Positions 26,125 through 35,804 are shown, counted from the first letter of the stretch. The stretch is 64,000 nucleotides of DNA from Aureimonas sp. SA4125 (GCF_019973775.1 NZ_AP025033.1:1-64000), one strand, 5' to 3'. Program-made: numbers and translations. The notes: generated from the letters alone by a model not told the origin.

Positions 26125-27810
26125 TCAGTCCACTCCCATGATATCCGCGTCCATATCGATGTAACTGCCCTCTTGAACGTTGATCCGGGTGACGGTTCCG
26201 GAAGTCTCCGCGATGACCTGTTGCTCCATCTTCATGGACTCCATCACGGCTAGAACGTCGCCGTAGGAGATAGCGTCTCCCTCGGAGACGCAGATCTCGA
26301 GGATCATCCCCGACAGGGGTGCTTTGATGCCTCTGCGGTATGAAAGTGGTTCAGCCTCGCCTTGCACCGCCGATGTATCATAGGGAGACACGATGTCGTC
26401 GTCCGACGCACCCGATCCTGTCGGCGTCGCGACGCTGATGAAGGCCCGAGCTGCTTCCGCCAAGGCCGGCAGCTCGATGTCGATCCACTTCGTGGAGACC
26501 TTGAAGTCCGCCGCGTCGTAAGCCGCGAACTCATCTCGATCGAGAATTGCGCGGTGCAGGGGAGCGATCGTGGTGACACCTTCGATTTCGAACTCGCGGA
26601 AGGCGCGACGCGCCCTTTGGATCGTCTCGTTCCGGTCGCTCCCGGTGACGATCAGCTTGCCAACCAGCGAGTCGTAGTAGGGAGGAATGGTATCGCCCGA
26701 AACATACCCGAAGTCGGACCGGACTCCCGGACCGGAGGGAAGGTTGAGCTTCATGATCGGCCCGGGTGTCGGACGAAATTCCGCCCAGGGATCCTCTGCG
26801 TTGATGCGAAACTCCATAGCGTGCCCACGAAGTGCTGGAACGTGCTCGGAGACGTGCTCGCCCTCGGCGATACGGAACATCTCACAAATGATGTCGATCC
26901 CCGTAACCTCCTCGGTAACAGGGTGCTCGACCTGAACGCGGGTGTTGACTTCCAGGAAGTAAACCTTGCCTTCCGGCGTTACCAGATATTCGCAGGTGGC
27001 AGCTCCGCAATAGCCGACGATCGACAAAATATCGACCGATGCCTTCACGAGGGTTGCGTTCTGCGCGTCGGTCAGGAAGGGCGCGGGAGCCTCCTCGACG
27101 AGCTTCTGCTGGCGTCTCTGAAGGCTGCAGTCGCGCGTCGAAAGCACGACGACGCGCCCGTGCCTGTCCGCCAGGCACTGTGTCTCGACATGCCGAGCGT
27201 TCTCGACGTAGCGCTCCAGAAAGCACTGCGCCCTTCCGAACGCGAGTCCAGCTTCCCGCTCGGCTGCAGCGATCTGCGACTCCAGTTCGTAGGCTTCGCG
27301 GACGATGCGCATGCCGCGCCCTCCGCCTCCGTTCTGCGCCTTCACGATGACCGGGAGTCCGTGTTCGGATATGAACGATCTGGCCGTTTCGATCGTCAGC
27401 GCTTTTTCGTCGATCGAGGGAAGGACTGGAACGCCCGCTTCCCGCGCGACGGCCCGTGCAGCGACCTTGTCGCCGAGCCGTGCTATGACGGCAGCATCCG
27501 GACCGATCCATACTAAGCCGGCGTCCATCACTGCTGCCGCGAAGATTTCGTTCTCCGCCAGGAAGCCGTAACCGGGATGGATCGCATCAGCAGAGGACCT
27601 GGCAGCGACGTCGAGAATGGCCGCCTGGTTCAGGTACGTCTCCCGGGGCGACGTTCCTTCGAGATGATAGACCTCGTCGGCGAACCGAGCATGAGGAGCA
27701 TTCCTATCGACGTCGGAAACAATAGCGACCGAAGCGTAGCCCGCATCCCGGCATGCTCGGACAATGCGCAACGCGATCTCGCCGCGGTTGGCGATCAGAA
27801 TTTTCTTCAT
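26125..27810 (-). CDS. Acyl-CoA carboxylase alpha subunit (biotin carboxylase + BCCP)
   Basis: This 561-residue protein activates bicarbonate and carboxylates its own biotin. Domains in order: biotin carboxylase N-terminal fold (MKKILIANRGEIALRIVRAC), ATP-grasp (about 115-310, with KAQNGGGGRGMRIV and FLEVNTRVQVEHPVTEEVTG), biotin carboxylase C-terminal domain (about 330-440), and a biotinyl domain at the C terminus with AVMESMKMEQQ, whose Lys is the biotin site. The layout matches alpha subunits of propionyl-, methylcrotonyl- or geranyl-CoA carboxylases but is shorter than the last two. Its carboxyltransferase partner is at 32.5 kb in the divergent operon. The start at 27810 gives the standard MKKILIANRGE; a Met eight codons earlier is less likely. 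Confidence 0.88.
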   Translation of the reverse strand: MKKILIANRGEIALRIVRACRDAGYASVAIVSDVDRNAPHARFADEVYHLEGTSPRETYLNQAAILDVAARSSADAIHPGYGFLAENEIFAAAVMDAGLVWIGPDAAVIARLGDKVAARAVAREAGVPVLPSIDEKALTIETARSFISEHGLPVIVKAQNGGGGRGMRIVREAYELESQIAAAEREAGLAFGRAQCFLERYVENARHVETQCLADRHGRVVVLSTRDCSLQRRQQKLVEEAPAPFLTDAQNATLVKASVDILSIVGYCGAATCEYLVTPEGKVYFLEVNTRVQVEHPVTEEVTGIDIICEMFRIAEGEHVSEHVPALRGHAMEFRINAEDPWAEFRPTPGPIMKLNLPSGPGVRSDFGYVSGDTIPPYYDSLVGKLIVTGSDRNETIQRARRAFREFEIEGVTTIAPLHRAILDRDEFAAYDAADFKVSTKWIDIELPALAEAARAFISVATPTGSGASDDDIVSPYDTSAVQGEAEPLSYRRGIKAPLSGMILEICVSEGDAISYGDVLAVMESMKMEQQVIAETSGTVTRINVQEGSYIDMDADIMGVD

Positions 27811-27830
27811 CTGTTCAGATGCCTTTCGAA

Positions 27831-28973
27831 TCAACGATCAACAAGGACCACCGCGGTGGCTTTCCATGTGATCCATACGTCTGCTCCCGGCTTCGGAAGC
27901 TCGGGCTTGGCGCATTCGACGCGCAGGTGCGTCCCGTCCGGAGCTCGCACCGTCACCAGGCATCTGCTGCCAAGAAACAGGTCGCGCACGATCTCGACCT
28001 TGAAAGGCATTATCTCGTCCGGCGCTCCGATGTCGTCCAGCCTGAACCTGATGTCCTCGGGCCGCACGATCGCGGTCACGTTGCCCCCCACCCCAGGAGA
28101 AGGCACTGGTTGGTGAACAAGAAAAGGTCCCAGGGCGGAATCAATCTCCAGACTACCGTCGGCCGATTGCCTGATGTCGGTGACCTGGATCAGATTGGCC
28201 TCGCCGAGGAATTGAGCAACGAACTTAGATCGAGGTCGATAGTAGAGTTCGTCGGGCGCTGCATACTGCAGTATCTCTCCATGCGACATGATCGCGACCT
28301 TGTCAGAAAGAATGAAGGCCTCTTCCTGATCGTGGGTCACGTACACCGCCGTGATGCCCGTACGCTGCTGAACGTCGCGAAGATCGGTGCCGAGTTGCTG
28401 ACGAAGCCTCCGATCAAGCGCTCCCATGGGTTCGTCCAGAAGCAGAAGGGAAGGGCGGTAGGAAAGCGCACGGCCGATCGCAACCCGCTGCTGTTGTCCA
28501 CCGCTCAACTCGCCGACTCCGCGGCCGGCCAGGTGGGGCAGTTCGATCAGTTCGAGGATTTCCTTGACGCGGGCTGCCCTGTCGCCCTCGCTCCATTTGT
28601 GAAGCCTCAACGGGTAGCCGATGTTCTCGGCCACGTTCATGTGGGGGAAGAGCGCATAGTTCTGAAAGACGAAGCCGACGTTGCGCGCCTGGACGGGTAG
28701 CGAGGTGACATCGCGGTCCCCGATACGTATGCGGCCGGAGGTCGGCGCGCTGAGTCCCGCGATAGCGCGCAGCAATGTCGTCTTTCCGGAACCGGAAGGC
28801 CCCAGAAGGGTGCAGAACGTCCCGCCGGGTATATGTAGATCGGTCGACTTCAACCCGACGAATCCGTTGGGGAATGTAAGTCCGACTCCCTCGACCGTGA
28901 TGTCGTTGAAGTTGTCTTCGCCATGCGAGGCTGGCCTTGAAGGCGCTGCAATTGATGTCACCACGGATTTCAT
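27831..28973 (-). CDS. ABC transporter ATP-binding protein (PotA type)
   Basis: This 380-residue ATPase has Walker A LLGPSGSGKTTLLRAIAGL (about 57-75), signature LSGGQQQRVAIGRALSY, Walker B LLLLDEPMGALD and a C-terminal TOBE domain (about 285-375). It is the PotA-like energy unit for the importer whose binding protein (29.2 kb) and fused permease (34.1 kb) are in the divergent operon. It is followed by the carboxylase alpha gene after 20 bases. One transporter split over both arms argues that the two operons form one system. Confidence 0.88.
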   Translation of the reverse strand: MKSVVTSIAAPSRPASHGEDNFNDITVEGVGLTFPNGFVGLKSTDLHIPGGTFCTLLGPSGSGKTTLLRAIAGLSAPTSGRIRIGDRDVTSLPVQARNVGFVFQNYALFPHMNVAENIGYPLRLHKWSEGDRAARVKEILELIELPHLAGRGVGELSGGQQQRVAIGRALSYRPSLLLLDEPMGALDRRLRQQLGTDLRDVQQRTGITAVYVTHDQEEAFILSDKVAIMSHGEILQYAAPDELYYRPRSKFVAQFLGEANLIQVTDIRQSADGSLEIDSALGPFLVHQPVPSPGVGGNVTAIVRPEDIRFRLDDIGAPDEIMPFKVEIVRDLFLGSRCLVTVRAPDGTHLRVECAKPELPKPGADVWITWKATAVVLVDR

Positions 28974-29168
28974 GGAGCGTCCCTTCTTAAAACGTCCGTG
29001 TTAAAACGGGTGACGGACCGACGTCTCATTGTTCGACCTTAGAGATTTTTGAGGCCCCGCCGCAAGCCGCTTCTCTAGATTTTTTGAAAAACTGGTTGAT
29101 CGCGGCTGGTATCTTGGTACAACAGCCGTGTTAAATCAGTGATCGGCACCCAATCCGGAGGCGTAAAG
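28974..29168. promoter_or_regulatory. Divergent promoter region of the carboxylase/transport locus
   Basis: The 195-base spacer separates the leftward ATPase-carboxylase operon from the rightward nine-gene operon. The sequence CCGTGTTAAA occurs twice in the same orientation, at 28996-29005 and 29126-29135. The first copy lies in an imperfect palindrome, CCGTGTTAAAACGG. These are candidate operators for the TetR protein encoded at 30.3 kb. The ribosome site GGAGG lies at 29157-29161. Confidence 0.55.
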
Positions 29169-30260
29169 ATGACGTATAGCCGAATGGCCGCAGTGGCCCT
29201 TGCCTGTGCAGTGAGTATGCCGCTTTGCAGCGCCGCTACGGCGGCGGAAGTTCTATCGACGCAGATCCGGGACAAGGTGTCCGGCGAACTGATCTGGTAC
29301 GATGCGTCCGGAGGTGCGACGACGCGTGCGAGAGAGGAGACCGTCACGAAGGATTTCATTGCGGAGACCGGAATTTCGGTTCGCGGCGATTACAATTCGG
29401 ACATGACCAAGTTCTTCGCCGCGATGGACGGCGGCGCCACGATACCGTGGAGCATGATCGAATTTCCGACCAAGGGTGACTTCATCCGGGCGCGGGACGC
29501 CGGCTACCTGCTCAAGCTCGATCCGTCGATGGTGGACGTGACGAAACTCCAGCTTGGATCATACGACGAGTACGGCGTCGACGTGATGCGGTACGGCATC
29601 GTGCTTACGTACAATACGGAAAAATTCTCTGGAGCAAACGCACCGACTAGCCTCAAGGATATCTACGATCTTGAGCGTTTTCCCGGTAAGCGATGCATGT
29701 TCAAGTATCCGCAGTTCGGCGCGGTGCTGGAGTCGGCTCTTCTGGCGGATGGCGTGGGGCGCGGCGAACTTTATCCTCTCGATCTGGATCGAGCATTCAA
29801 GAAGCTGGACACCATCAAGTCGGAGACTCTCTGGTGGGGCAATGGTGACGAAGCAGTGCGTCTCATTTCGAGCGGCGACTGCTCGATCGGCGTCGCATGG
29901 AGTGGTCGCGTATACGGGGCGGTGCGGAACGACAAGGCGCCGTTGGCAATGGTCTGGCAGGACTCGCTCTACTCCCAGGCCGTATACGCAGTTCCCAAGG
30001 GTGCCAGCAATGCGGATGCCGGTCAGGCGATGATCGGACACTTCATCGCGGACTTGGAAGGCCAGAAGGCGCTTGTGCGCGAAATTCCCTACACGACTGC
30101 CATCTCCGCACTCGGGGTGGAGGATTATGGGGATGATCTTGCGGAATGGCTAATCGCCGGCGACAACGAGGCCAAGGCCATCGTGGAGGATGCCGGCTAC
30201 TATGCTAAGAACCTGACCGATGTGGTTGACCGTTTCAATCGCTGGATCGCGCTAAACTAG
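29169..30260 (+). CDS. ABC transporter substrate-binding protein (PotD/family 1 type)
   Basis: This 363-residue periplasmic binding protein has a signal peptide (MTYSRMAAVALACAVSMPLC, cleavage near AATAAE) followed by a family 1 / iron-polyamine-type solute-binding fold: GELIWYDASGGATTRAREET, YNTEKFSGANAPTSLKDIYD, FPGKRCMFKYPQ. ATG 29169 is chosen because GGAGG precedes it. It opens the rightward operon and would deliver a ligand to the fused permease. Polyamine binding is not implied: this family also carries carboxylates and other organics. Confidence 0.87.
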   Translation: MTYSRMAAVALACAVSMPLCSAATAAEVLSTQIRDKVSGELIWYDASGGATTRAREETVTKDFIAETGISVRGDYNSDMTKFFAAMDGGATIPWSMIEFPTKGDFIRARDAGYLLKLDPSMVDVTKLQLGSYDEYGVDVMRYGIVLTYNTEKFSGANAPTSLKDIYDLERFPGKRCMFKYPQFGAVLESALLADGVGRGELYPLDLDRAFKKLDTIKSETLWWGNGDEAVRLISSGDCSIGVAWSGRVYGAVRNDKAPLAMVWQDSLYSQAVYAVPKGASNADAGQAMIGHFIADLEGQKALVREIPYTTAISALGVEDYGDDLAEWLIAGDNEAKAIVEDAGYYAKNLTDVVDRFNRWIALN

Positions 30261-30274
30261 GATTATTGCTGATC

Positions 30275-30925
30275 ATGCCCCGCATCGTGGACCACGACGA
30301 ACGCCGACGCGAAATATGCGACGTTCTTCTCGACGTCGTGGCGGAAGCCGGGATTGCCGCGGCGACGATACGTGAAGTGGCGGACCGTTCGAAGTGGTCC
30401 ACGGGCGTGATCAGCCATTACTTCAAGAACCGGCAGGATCTCCTTCTAGGTGGTCTCAGGCGGGCGGCGGAGATACTTTCCGAGCACAACACACGGATAC
30501 TCGGATCGCTGACCGGCTTGCCGGCGCTCGAGCAGCTCGTCGAGGGCAGCATGCCCTTGGACGGAAGGCGTCTCGCCTTGTGCCGGATATTCTTCTTCTT
30601 CTACGTGGAAGCCATGAAGGAGGGGGAGCTTGAAAGCGAGGTCCGGAGCTATCTGGATGGCTGGCGGAAGTCGATAACCCGCGCGATCCGTCGTGCGCAG
30701 GAAACTGGCGACATGCCTTCGGATTTGGATCCCAAGCAGATCTCGCGTGACCTCGCCGGGCTCGCTGACGGGTTGAGCATGCAGGCGCTGCTCGATCCGG
30801 CGGTTATGACGAGGCTGCGAGAGCAGTCGCCGGTTCGATACTGGATCCGGTGCCTTTGCAATCAGGCGGCATTCGATGAGGACGTGAGAACTCTCGCTAT
30901 CGACCGGTCCCGCAAAGTGGCCTGA
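30275..30925 (+). CDS. TetR/AcrR-family regulator (BetI-like)
   Basis: This 216-residue protein has an N-terminal TetR helix-turn-helix (REICDVLLDVVAEAGIAAAT, then IREVADRSKWSTGVISHYFK, about 10-52) and a TetR C-terminal ligand domain of the BetI type. It lies inside the transport-and-degradation operon, 14 bases after the binding-protein gene, so it likely regulates the operon in response to the substrate or a CoA ester. ATG 30275 is preferred to an in-frame TTG at 30266. Confidence 0.82.
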   Translation: MPRIVDHDERRREICDVLLDVVAEAGIAAATIREVADRSKWSTGVISHYFKNRQDLLLGGLRRAAEILSEHNTRILGSLTGLPALEQLVEGSMPLDGRRLALCRIFFFFYVEAMKEGELESEVRSYLDGWRKSITRAIRRAQETGDMPSDLDPKQISRDLAGLADGLSMQALLDPAVMTRLREQSPVRYWIRCLCNQAAFDEDVRTLAIDRSRKVA

Positions 30926-30954
30926 CTTTCCCATATAATTTCAAGGCAGGTACG

Positions 30955-32520
30955 ATGTCATTCATCGAGGTCTCCGGGCCGGGTAGCGGCGTGTCGACAA
31001 TTCTTGGGGACTTCGGTCCTCAGGCGTTCCATTCTCCTGAAAAGCTGGCACTCATCTGGGAGAGTGGTTCCTGTACTTACGGGGAGTTGCGTAACCGTTC
31101 CCTCCGCCTTGCCGGAGCCCTGCGCTCGATGGGCTTGCAATCGGGGGATCGCGTGGCGACCCTGATGTTCAACCGCGGCGAAATATTCGAGCTTTATTTC
31201 GCCTGCGCCTATGCTGGTCTGACCCTCGTTCCCGTCAGTTTCCGTCTCACCGCCTCGGAGATCTCCTCCATCCTCGAAGACAGCCAGTCGAAGGTGATCT
31301 TCACCGAGACCGATCTTGCGGCAGTCCTCTGTGAGGCGGTCGCGGGTCTTGACTGGTCGCCTGCGATCGTCGCGTTGGAAAGCAATTCGGGCGGAGATGA
31401 CTACGATCGTCTGGCGCTCCACCCCGATCCCTATTCATGCACCTCACCAAACGAAGTGCAGATGGTGCTCTACACCTCTGGCACGACGGGAAGGCCCAAG
31501 GGGGTCGCGATACGCTCGTCGGCCGTCATGTGGTGTGCCATGCAGCAGGTCGTCCAGTTTCGGGGCCTCGACGACAAGGCGGTTATGCTGATCAACGCGC
31601 CGATGTACAACACGGCGGCCATGAACGAGAGTTCCATCCCGACCTTCATGGCCGGGGGTACGGTGGCAATTATGCCAAGCAGGGGCTGGTCCGCGGAGCG
31701 CCTTGGCCAATTCATCTCGCAATGGTCAGTCACTCACGCACTGATCTTTCCCTCGATGTTTCGCTCGATGATCGAGGCGGACGCGTTGTCGCCTCTGCCG
31801 CTCTCGACGATGAAGTGGTGGTACACCGGTGGTGAGAACTGTCCCCCGTCGCTGATGGGCGAGGTCCGCCGACGCTGGCCCGGCATCGAACTGGCGATCG
31901 TATACGGGTCGACGGAGTCCGGTATGGTCACTCTGGTAGAGGGCGACGACATCGAGAGGCATCCCGGGTCTGTCGGTCGGATCGTGCCGGGTCAGTCGAT
32001 CCGCTTGCTGGACACCGAGGGTCGCGACGTTGCCCCTGGAGAGATCGGCGAGGTCTGGACCGCCGGTCCAGCGGTCATGAAGAACTACTGGAACGCTCCG
32101 CAGCTAGACGCCGAAACCGTGCGCGACGGCTGGCTGAAGATCGGCGACCTAGCCCGGATGGACGAAGACGGCTGGATCTTCATTGTCGGTCGCACGAAGG
32201 ACCTCATCATCTCGAAGAGCCAGAACATCTATCCGGCCGAGATCGAGAACGCCATCCGGCGGCACTCGGCCGTACTGGATGTCGCCGTGGTCGGAATTCC
32301 CGATGCCGAGTTCGGCGAAGCCGTGTGCGCCTGTGTCCTTTCTCGTCAAGGCATGGACGTCGGCAAGGACGACATCCTCAGCTTTACCTTGCAGGCGCTC
32401 GCTTCCTACAAGAAGCCGCGTCATCTCTTCTTCATGGACGCGTTTCCGATCAGAAACGACACAAAGGTCGACAAGGCCGAACTGGCCCGGATCTGCACCG
32501 AACTTGTTTCCGTCGCTTGA
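30955..32520 (+). CDS. Acyl-CoA synthetase (AMP-forming CoA ligase)
   Basis: This 521-residue class I adenylate-forming enzyme should activate the imported carboxylic acid to its CoA ester with ATP. Marks: the P-loop-like motif LYTSGTTGRPKGVAI (about 170-184), YGSTESGMVTL, the AMP-binding aspartate region DGWLKIGDLARMDEDGWIFI, and the C-terminal motif GRTKDLIISKSQNIYPAEIE (about 411-430). Length matches medium-chain and FadD-like ligases. It begins the enzymatic part of the operon; the stop is immediately followed by the carboxyltransferase start. Confidence 0.9.
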   Translation: MSFIEVSGPGSGVSTILGDFGPQAFHSPEKLALIWESGSCTYGELRNRSLRLAGALRSMGLQSGDRVATLMFNRGEIFELYFACAYAGLTLVPVSFRLTASEISSILEDSQSKVIFTETDLAAVLCEAVAGLDWSPAIVALESNSGGDDYDRLALHPDPYSCTSPNEVQMVLYTSGTTGRPKGVAIRSSAVMWCAMQQVVQFRGLDDKAVMLINAPMYNTAAMNESSIPTFMAGGTVAIMPSRGWSAERLGQFISQWSVTHALIFPSMFRSMIEADALSPLPLSTMKWWYTGGENCPPSLMGEVRRRWPGIELAIVYGSTESGMVTLVEGDDIERHPGSVGRIVPGQSIRLLDTEGRDVAPGEIGEVWTAGPAVMKNYWNAPQLDAETVRDGWLKIGDLARMDEDGWIFIVGRTKDLIISKSQNIYPAEIENAIRRHSAVLDVAVVGIPDAEFGEAVCACVLSRQGMDVGKDDILSFTLQALASYKKPRHLFFMDAFPIRNDTKVDKAELARICTELVSVA

Positions 32521-34083
32521 GTGGAGGGCGCAGTATTGTCACCATCACCGCATGCCGAATGGACTGCCCTCCTTCAGGTTCTCGAGGAGCGCCGGACGGT
32601 CGCCTTCGCGTCGGGCGGCGCCGAGCGTGTGGCCCGCGAGCACCGTTACAACCGGTCCACCGCCCGCGAGCGGATCCTGAAGCTCGTCGACGCCGGCACG
32701 TTCCTCGAGATCGGCACGTTCGTAACGACGCCGACGGAAGAAGGATCGCTGCTCGCCTCGACCTACGTCTGCGGGATCTGTGAGATCGACGGTCGACAGG
32801 TTGCGGTCGGGGCAGAGGACTACTGCGTCGAAGGAGGCGGAACGGGAGTGCATCTTCCGCGATACAAGGGAGGATGGGGCGGCTTCATCGAGGAGTTCGC
32901 CCTCGGGTACCGACTACCGCTCGTCATGTTGATCAACGGCGTCGGCGGCTCGGTGATCCTGCAGGACCGGATCGGTTATCCGGAGTTGCAATCGGCAAAC
33001 TCGACCTTCCCTATGTTCGACCTCATGGAAAAGGTCCCGGTTCTCGCGGCGGTACTCGGTCCGACCGCCGGCAGTTCGGCTGCGCGTGCTCACATCTCGC
33101 ATTTCTCGGTGATGACGAAGGACAACGGCTGCCTCTTTGCGGGAGGTCCGCCGGTCGTCAAGCAGGCGCTCGGACTCGACATCGACAAGTTCGCCCTGGG
33201 CGGCGCCGACATCCATACCCGCACCTCGGGCCTGATCGACAATCAGGTCGAGAACGAGGACGCCGCTCTGCAAGCCGTCCGTCGCATGCTTTCCTACCTG
33301 CCCGACCATGTCGGCGAGCGTTCGGCGATATCGGCGCAATGGTCGGCGAACGAACAGGACGACCTGCTTGCAATAGTGCCGCCGAGTGCGCGGCGGACCT
33401 ACGACGTTCATGCCCTCATCCGTTGCATCGTCGACGTCGACAGCTTCTTCGAAATCTCGCCCGACTACGGCCGCTCCTTGCGAACCGGCATGGCCCGGAT
33501 CGAGGGACATACGGTGGGCGTGCTGGCCTCCGACAACCGGTTTCTGGCAGGCTCGCTGGACGTGTCGTCTTCACTGAAACAGGCGAAGTTCGTCGAACTT
33601 TGCGACCGCTTCCATATTCCCATCGCCTATTTCGTGGACGTGCCGGGCTTCCTGGTCGGACCGAAGGCAGAGGAGGCCGGCGTCCTGAAGTTCGGCGCGA
33701 TGGCCCTCCGGGCAATCCAGCAGGCCGCCGTTCCCGTCTACACGGTGCAGGTCAGAAGGTCCTACGGACTGGGAGGCGTCGCCACCGGCAGCGCCAATCC
33801 GATGAGCATCCGCCTGTGTTGGCCCAGCGCCTCTTGGGGGGACATGCCGATCGAGGGCGGAGTTGAAGCTGCGTTCCGGGGAGAGCTCGACTCCGTGCCG
33901 CCGGAAGCTCGGGAGGCCCTGAAGCAGGAGCTGACCAAGCGTTTCGAGGCGCAGACGTCCGTCTGGAGGGCCATGGAGAATTTCGCCGCCGAGGAGATGA
34001 TCGATCCTCGCGACACGAGGCGGTTCCTGGCGCGGTTGCTGAAACTGGCTTACCGTCGCCCGATCTCTGGGCCAGCGGCATGA
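32521..34083 (+). CDS. Acyl-CoA carboxylase beta subunit (carboxyltransferase)
   Basis: This 520-residue protein has the two crotonase-like halves of PccB/AccD5-type carboxyltransferases: N half with ARERILKLVDAGTFLEIGTF and LGPTAGSSAARAHISHFSVM; C half with CIVDVDSFFEISPDYGRSLR, FLVGPKAEEAGVLKFGAMAL, SYGLGGVATGSANP and WGDMPIEGG. It transfers CO2 from biotin (the alpha subunit at 26.1 kb) to an acyl-CoA. GTG 32521 directly follows the ligase stop. The stop overlaps the next ATG (ATGA). Substrate-pocket residues cannot be read reliably, so propionyl-CoA-like and branched substrates both remain possible. Confidence 0.9.
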   Translation: MEGAVLSPSPHAEWTALLQVLEERRTVAFASGGAERVAREHRYNRSTARERILKLVDAGTFLEIGTFVTTPTEEGSLLASTYVCGICEIDGRQVAVGAEDYCVEGGGTGVHLPRYKGGWGGFIEEFALGYRLPLVMLINGVGGSVILQDRIGYPELQSANSTFPMFDLMEKVPVLAAVLGPTAGSSAARAHISHFSVMTKDNGCLFAGGPPVVKQALGLDIDKFALGGADIHTRTSGLIDNQVENEDAALQAVRRMLSYLPDHVGERSAISAQWSANEQDDLLAIVPPSARRTYDVHALIRCIVDVDSFFEISPDYGRSLRTGMARIEGHTVGVLASDNRFLAGSLDVSSSLKQAKFVELCDRFHIPIAYFVDVPGFLVGPKAEEAGVLKFGAMALRAIQQAAVPVYTVQVRRSYGLGGVATGSANPMSIRLCWPSASWGDMPIEGGVEAAFRGELDSVPPEAREALKQELTKRFEAQTSVWRAMENFAAEEMIDPRDTRRFLARLLKLAYRRPISGPAA

Positions 34084-35804
34084 CCGGCGCGCCCGCGATG
34101 CCGCTGGTGTCCTCGGGGGCGGGAAAGTGGCCCTGGCGGGCGGCCCTCCTTCTGACGCCGACACTCGTCATCTTCATCTTCTCCCTGGTCTGGCCCCTCG
34201 CGAGCATCGTGCTGCGCAGTCTCAACGAGAAGGGCCGAGCGGCGCTTGGAGACGGGATCTACTGGGGCCACTATCTTGCGATCGCAGAGGACGATCTCCT
34301 TCGCCAGGTCGTTCTGCACAGCGTGATGCTGTCGTCGGTGGCGACGCTCATCACTGTCGCATTGGCCTTCCCATCAGCCTACGTCATTTCGCGGCTGTCC
34401 CGGCGTATCTCGTCCTTGATGATGGTGATCATCCTGATGCCCTTCTGGGTTTCCATCATCGTCCGGCTTTTTGCGTTCACTACAATTCTCGGCCAACAGG
34501 GCATCGTCAACTCCGCTCTCGGATCGCTTGGTGTTGGCCCGTTCCAGCTGCTTTACAACACGTTTGCAACCGTAACAGGCATGGTCGCTTACCTGTTGCC
34601 GTACCTGGTACTGATCCTCGTTTCCGCCATGACGGCGATTGACAATTCGCTGCTGACGGCGGCCCGTACGATGGGCGCTTCCGAACGTCGCGTCTTCACG
34701 GAGATCTACTTCCCGCAGGTGCGTCCCGCACTTCTCAGCGGAACCGTCCTCACGTTCGTTCTTTCTCTCGGATTTTTTCTGACGCCGGCCATTCTGGGTG
34801 GGCCGCGCAATCTCACGATCCCCATCTTCATCCAGCAGCAGGTTCAATCCTACCAGTGGGGAGAAGCTGCCGCGATGGGAGTGGTTCTTCTCGCGGTCTC
34901 CACCGTCGGATACCTTGTCGCTCTTCGTCTCGGGGGCAAGGGCATCCTGTCGCCGGTCCAGCAGGGCTCTCGCGGGACCGCTGCCGCGGACCCCTTGCGG
35001 ACGACACCCGTCACCGTCGCCTGCGTCCTCGTCCTCGTCCTCGTCCTGGTTCTTCTCGTGGCGCCGCTGATCGTCGTGATCCCGACGGCCTTCACCGAAA
35101 CGACGCAGATCCGGTTTCCCCCGGTCGGCTTTAGCTGGAGGTGGTTCCACGAGGTGCTGACGACGCCGCTTTGGTACGAAGCATTCTTCAAGAGTGTACG
35201 GGTCGGTCTCATGACGGCCATCGTCTCGACCCTCTGCGGGCTTTCCCTGGCCAGGATGGGAACGCGCATCACCTCGTCTTTCTGGCGAATGGCGATCCAG
35301 GCAGTGGCTATCATGCCGTTGATCGTCCCGGTGATTCTGCTGGGCATCGGCGTTTACGACGTCCAGGGTCGCATGGGACTTCTCGGCAGCGACGTGGGAC
35401 TGGTTCTCGCACATACCGTCCTCTGCTTGCCACTGACCTTCCTGGTTCTGGCCAATGGACTGTCTTCGATGGACGTTTCCGTGGAACAGGCGGCCTGGAC
35501 CATGGGCGCAAGCGGCAGCAGGACATTCTGGTCGATCATCGTCCCCAGCATGGTTCCCGCCCTCGTCGGATCCTTGGTAATTTCGTTCGTGACCTCGTGG
35601 GACGAGGCCGTCCTGGCGATGTTCCAGACGGAACTCGATAAGTCGCTACCGGTCGCGATCTACTCCTTCCTGAAGAGTGGCATTACGCCGGCCGTCTCCG
35701 CGGTCGCCGCGATTGTGACGGTCCCAGTGCTGATCGCGACGGTCTTTCTCGGAATTCAGGCGATCAGTTCCAGCCGTCGTGTAACCAAGGTGTTGAAGAC
35801 ATGA
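34080..35804 (+). CDS. Fused ABC transporter permease (PotB-PotC type)
   Basis: This 574-residue inner-membrane protein contains two tandem permease units of about six membrane segments each: residues 20-290 (PotB-like, starting PWRAALLLTPTLVIFIFSLV, EAA motif AARTMGASERRVFTEIYFPQ) and 315-570 (PotC-like, EAA motif AAWTMGASGSRTFWSIIVPS). Usually these are separate genes; here one polypeptide would form the whole channel. ATG 34080 overlaps the carboxyltransferase stop and its own stop overlaps the thiolase start, both as ATGA. The gene lies among enzymes of the pathway, tying uptake to catabolism. Confidence 0.9.
   Translation: MTGAPAMPLVSSGAGKWPWRAALLLTPTLVIFIFSLVWPLASIVLRSLNEKGRAALGDGIYWGHYLAIAEDDLLRQVVLHSVMLSSVATLITVALAFPSAYVISRLSRRISSLMMVIILMPFWVSIIVRLFAFTTILGQQGIVNSALGSLGVGPFQLLYNTFATVTGMVAYLLPYLVLILVSAMTAIDNSLLTAARTMGASERRVFTEIYFPQVRPALLSGTVLTFVLSLGFFLTPAILGGPRNLTIPIFIQQQVQSYQWGEAAAMGVVLLAVSTVGYLVALRLGGKGILSPVQQGSRGTAAADPLRTTPVTVACVLVLVLVLVLLVAPLIVVIPTAFTETTQIRFPPVGFSWRWFHEVLTTPLWYEAFFKSVRVGLMTAIVSTLCGLSLARMGTRITSSFWRMAIQAVAIMPLIVPVILLGIGVYDVQGRMGLLGSDVGLVLAHTVLCLPLTFLVLANGLSSMDVSVEQAAWTMGASGSRTFWSIIVPSMVPALVGSLVISFVTSWDEAVLAMFQTELDKSLPVAIYSFLKSGITPAVSAVAAIVTVPVLIATVFLGIQAISSSRRVTKVLKT

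Noticed and set aside
26362..27516. Plus-strand frame of 384 codons opposite the carboxylase alpha gene
   Set aside because: The minus strand encodes a clear biotin carboxylase; the frame is antisense noise.
32874..33866. Second plus-strand frame inside the carboxyltransferase gene
   Set aside because: Arg/Gly-rich out-of-frame reading of the carboxyltransferase sequence, with no domain.
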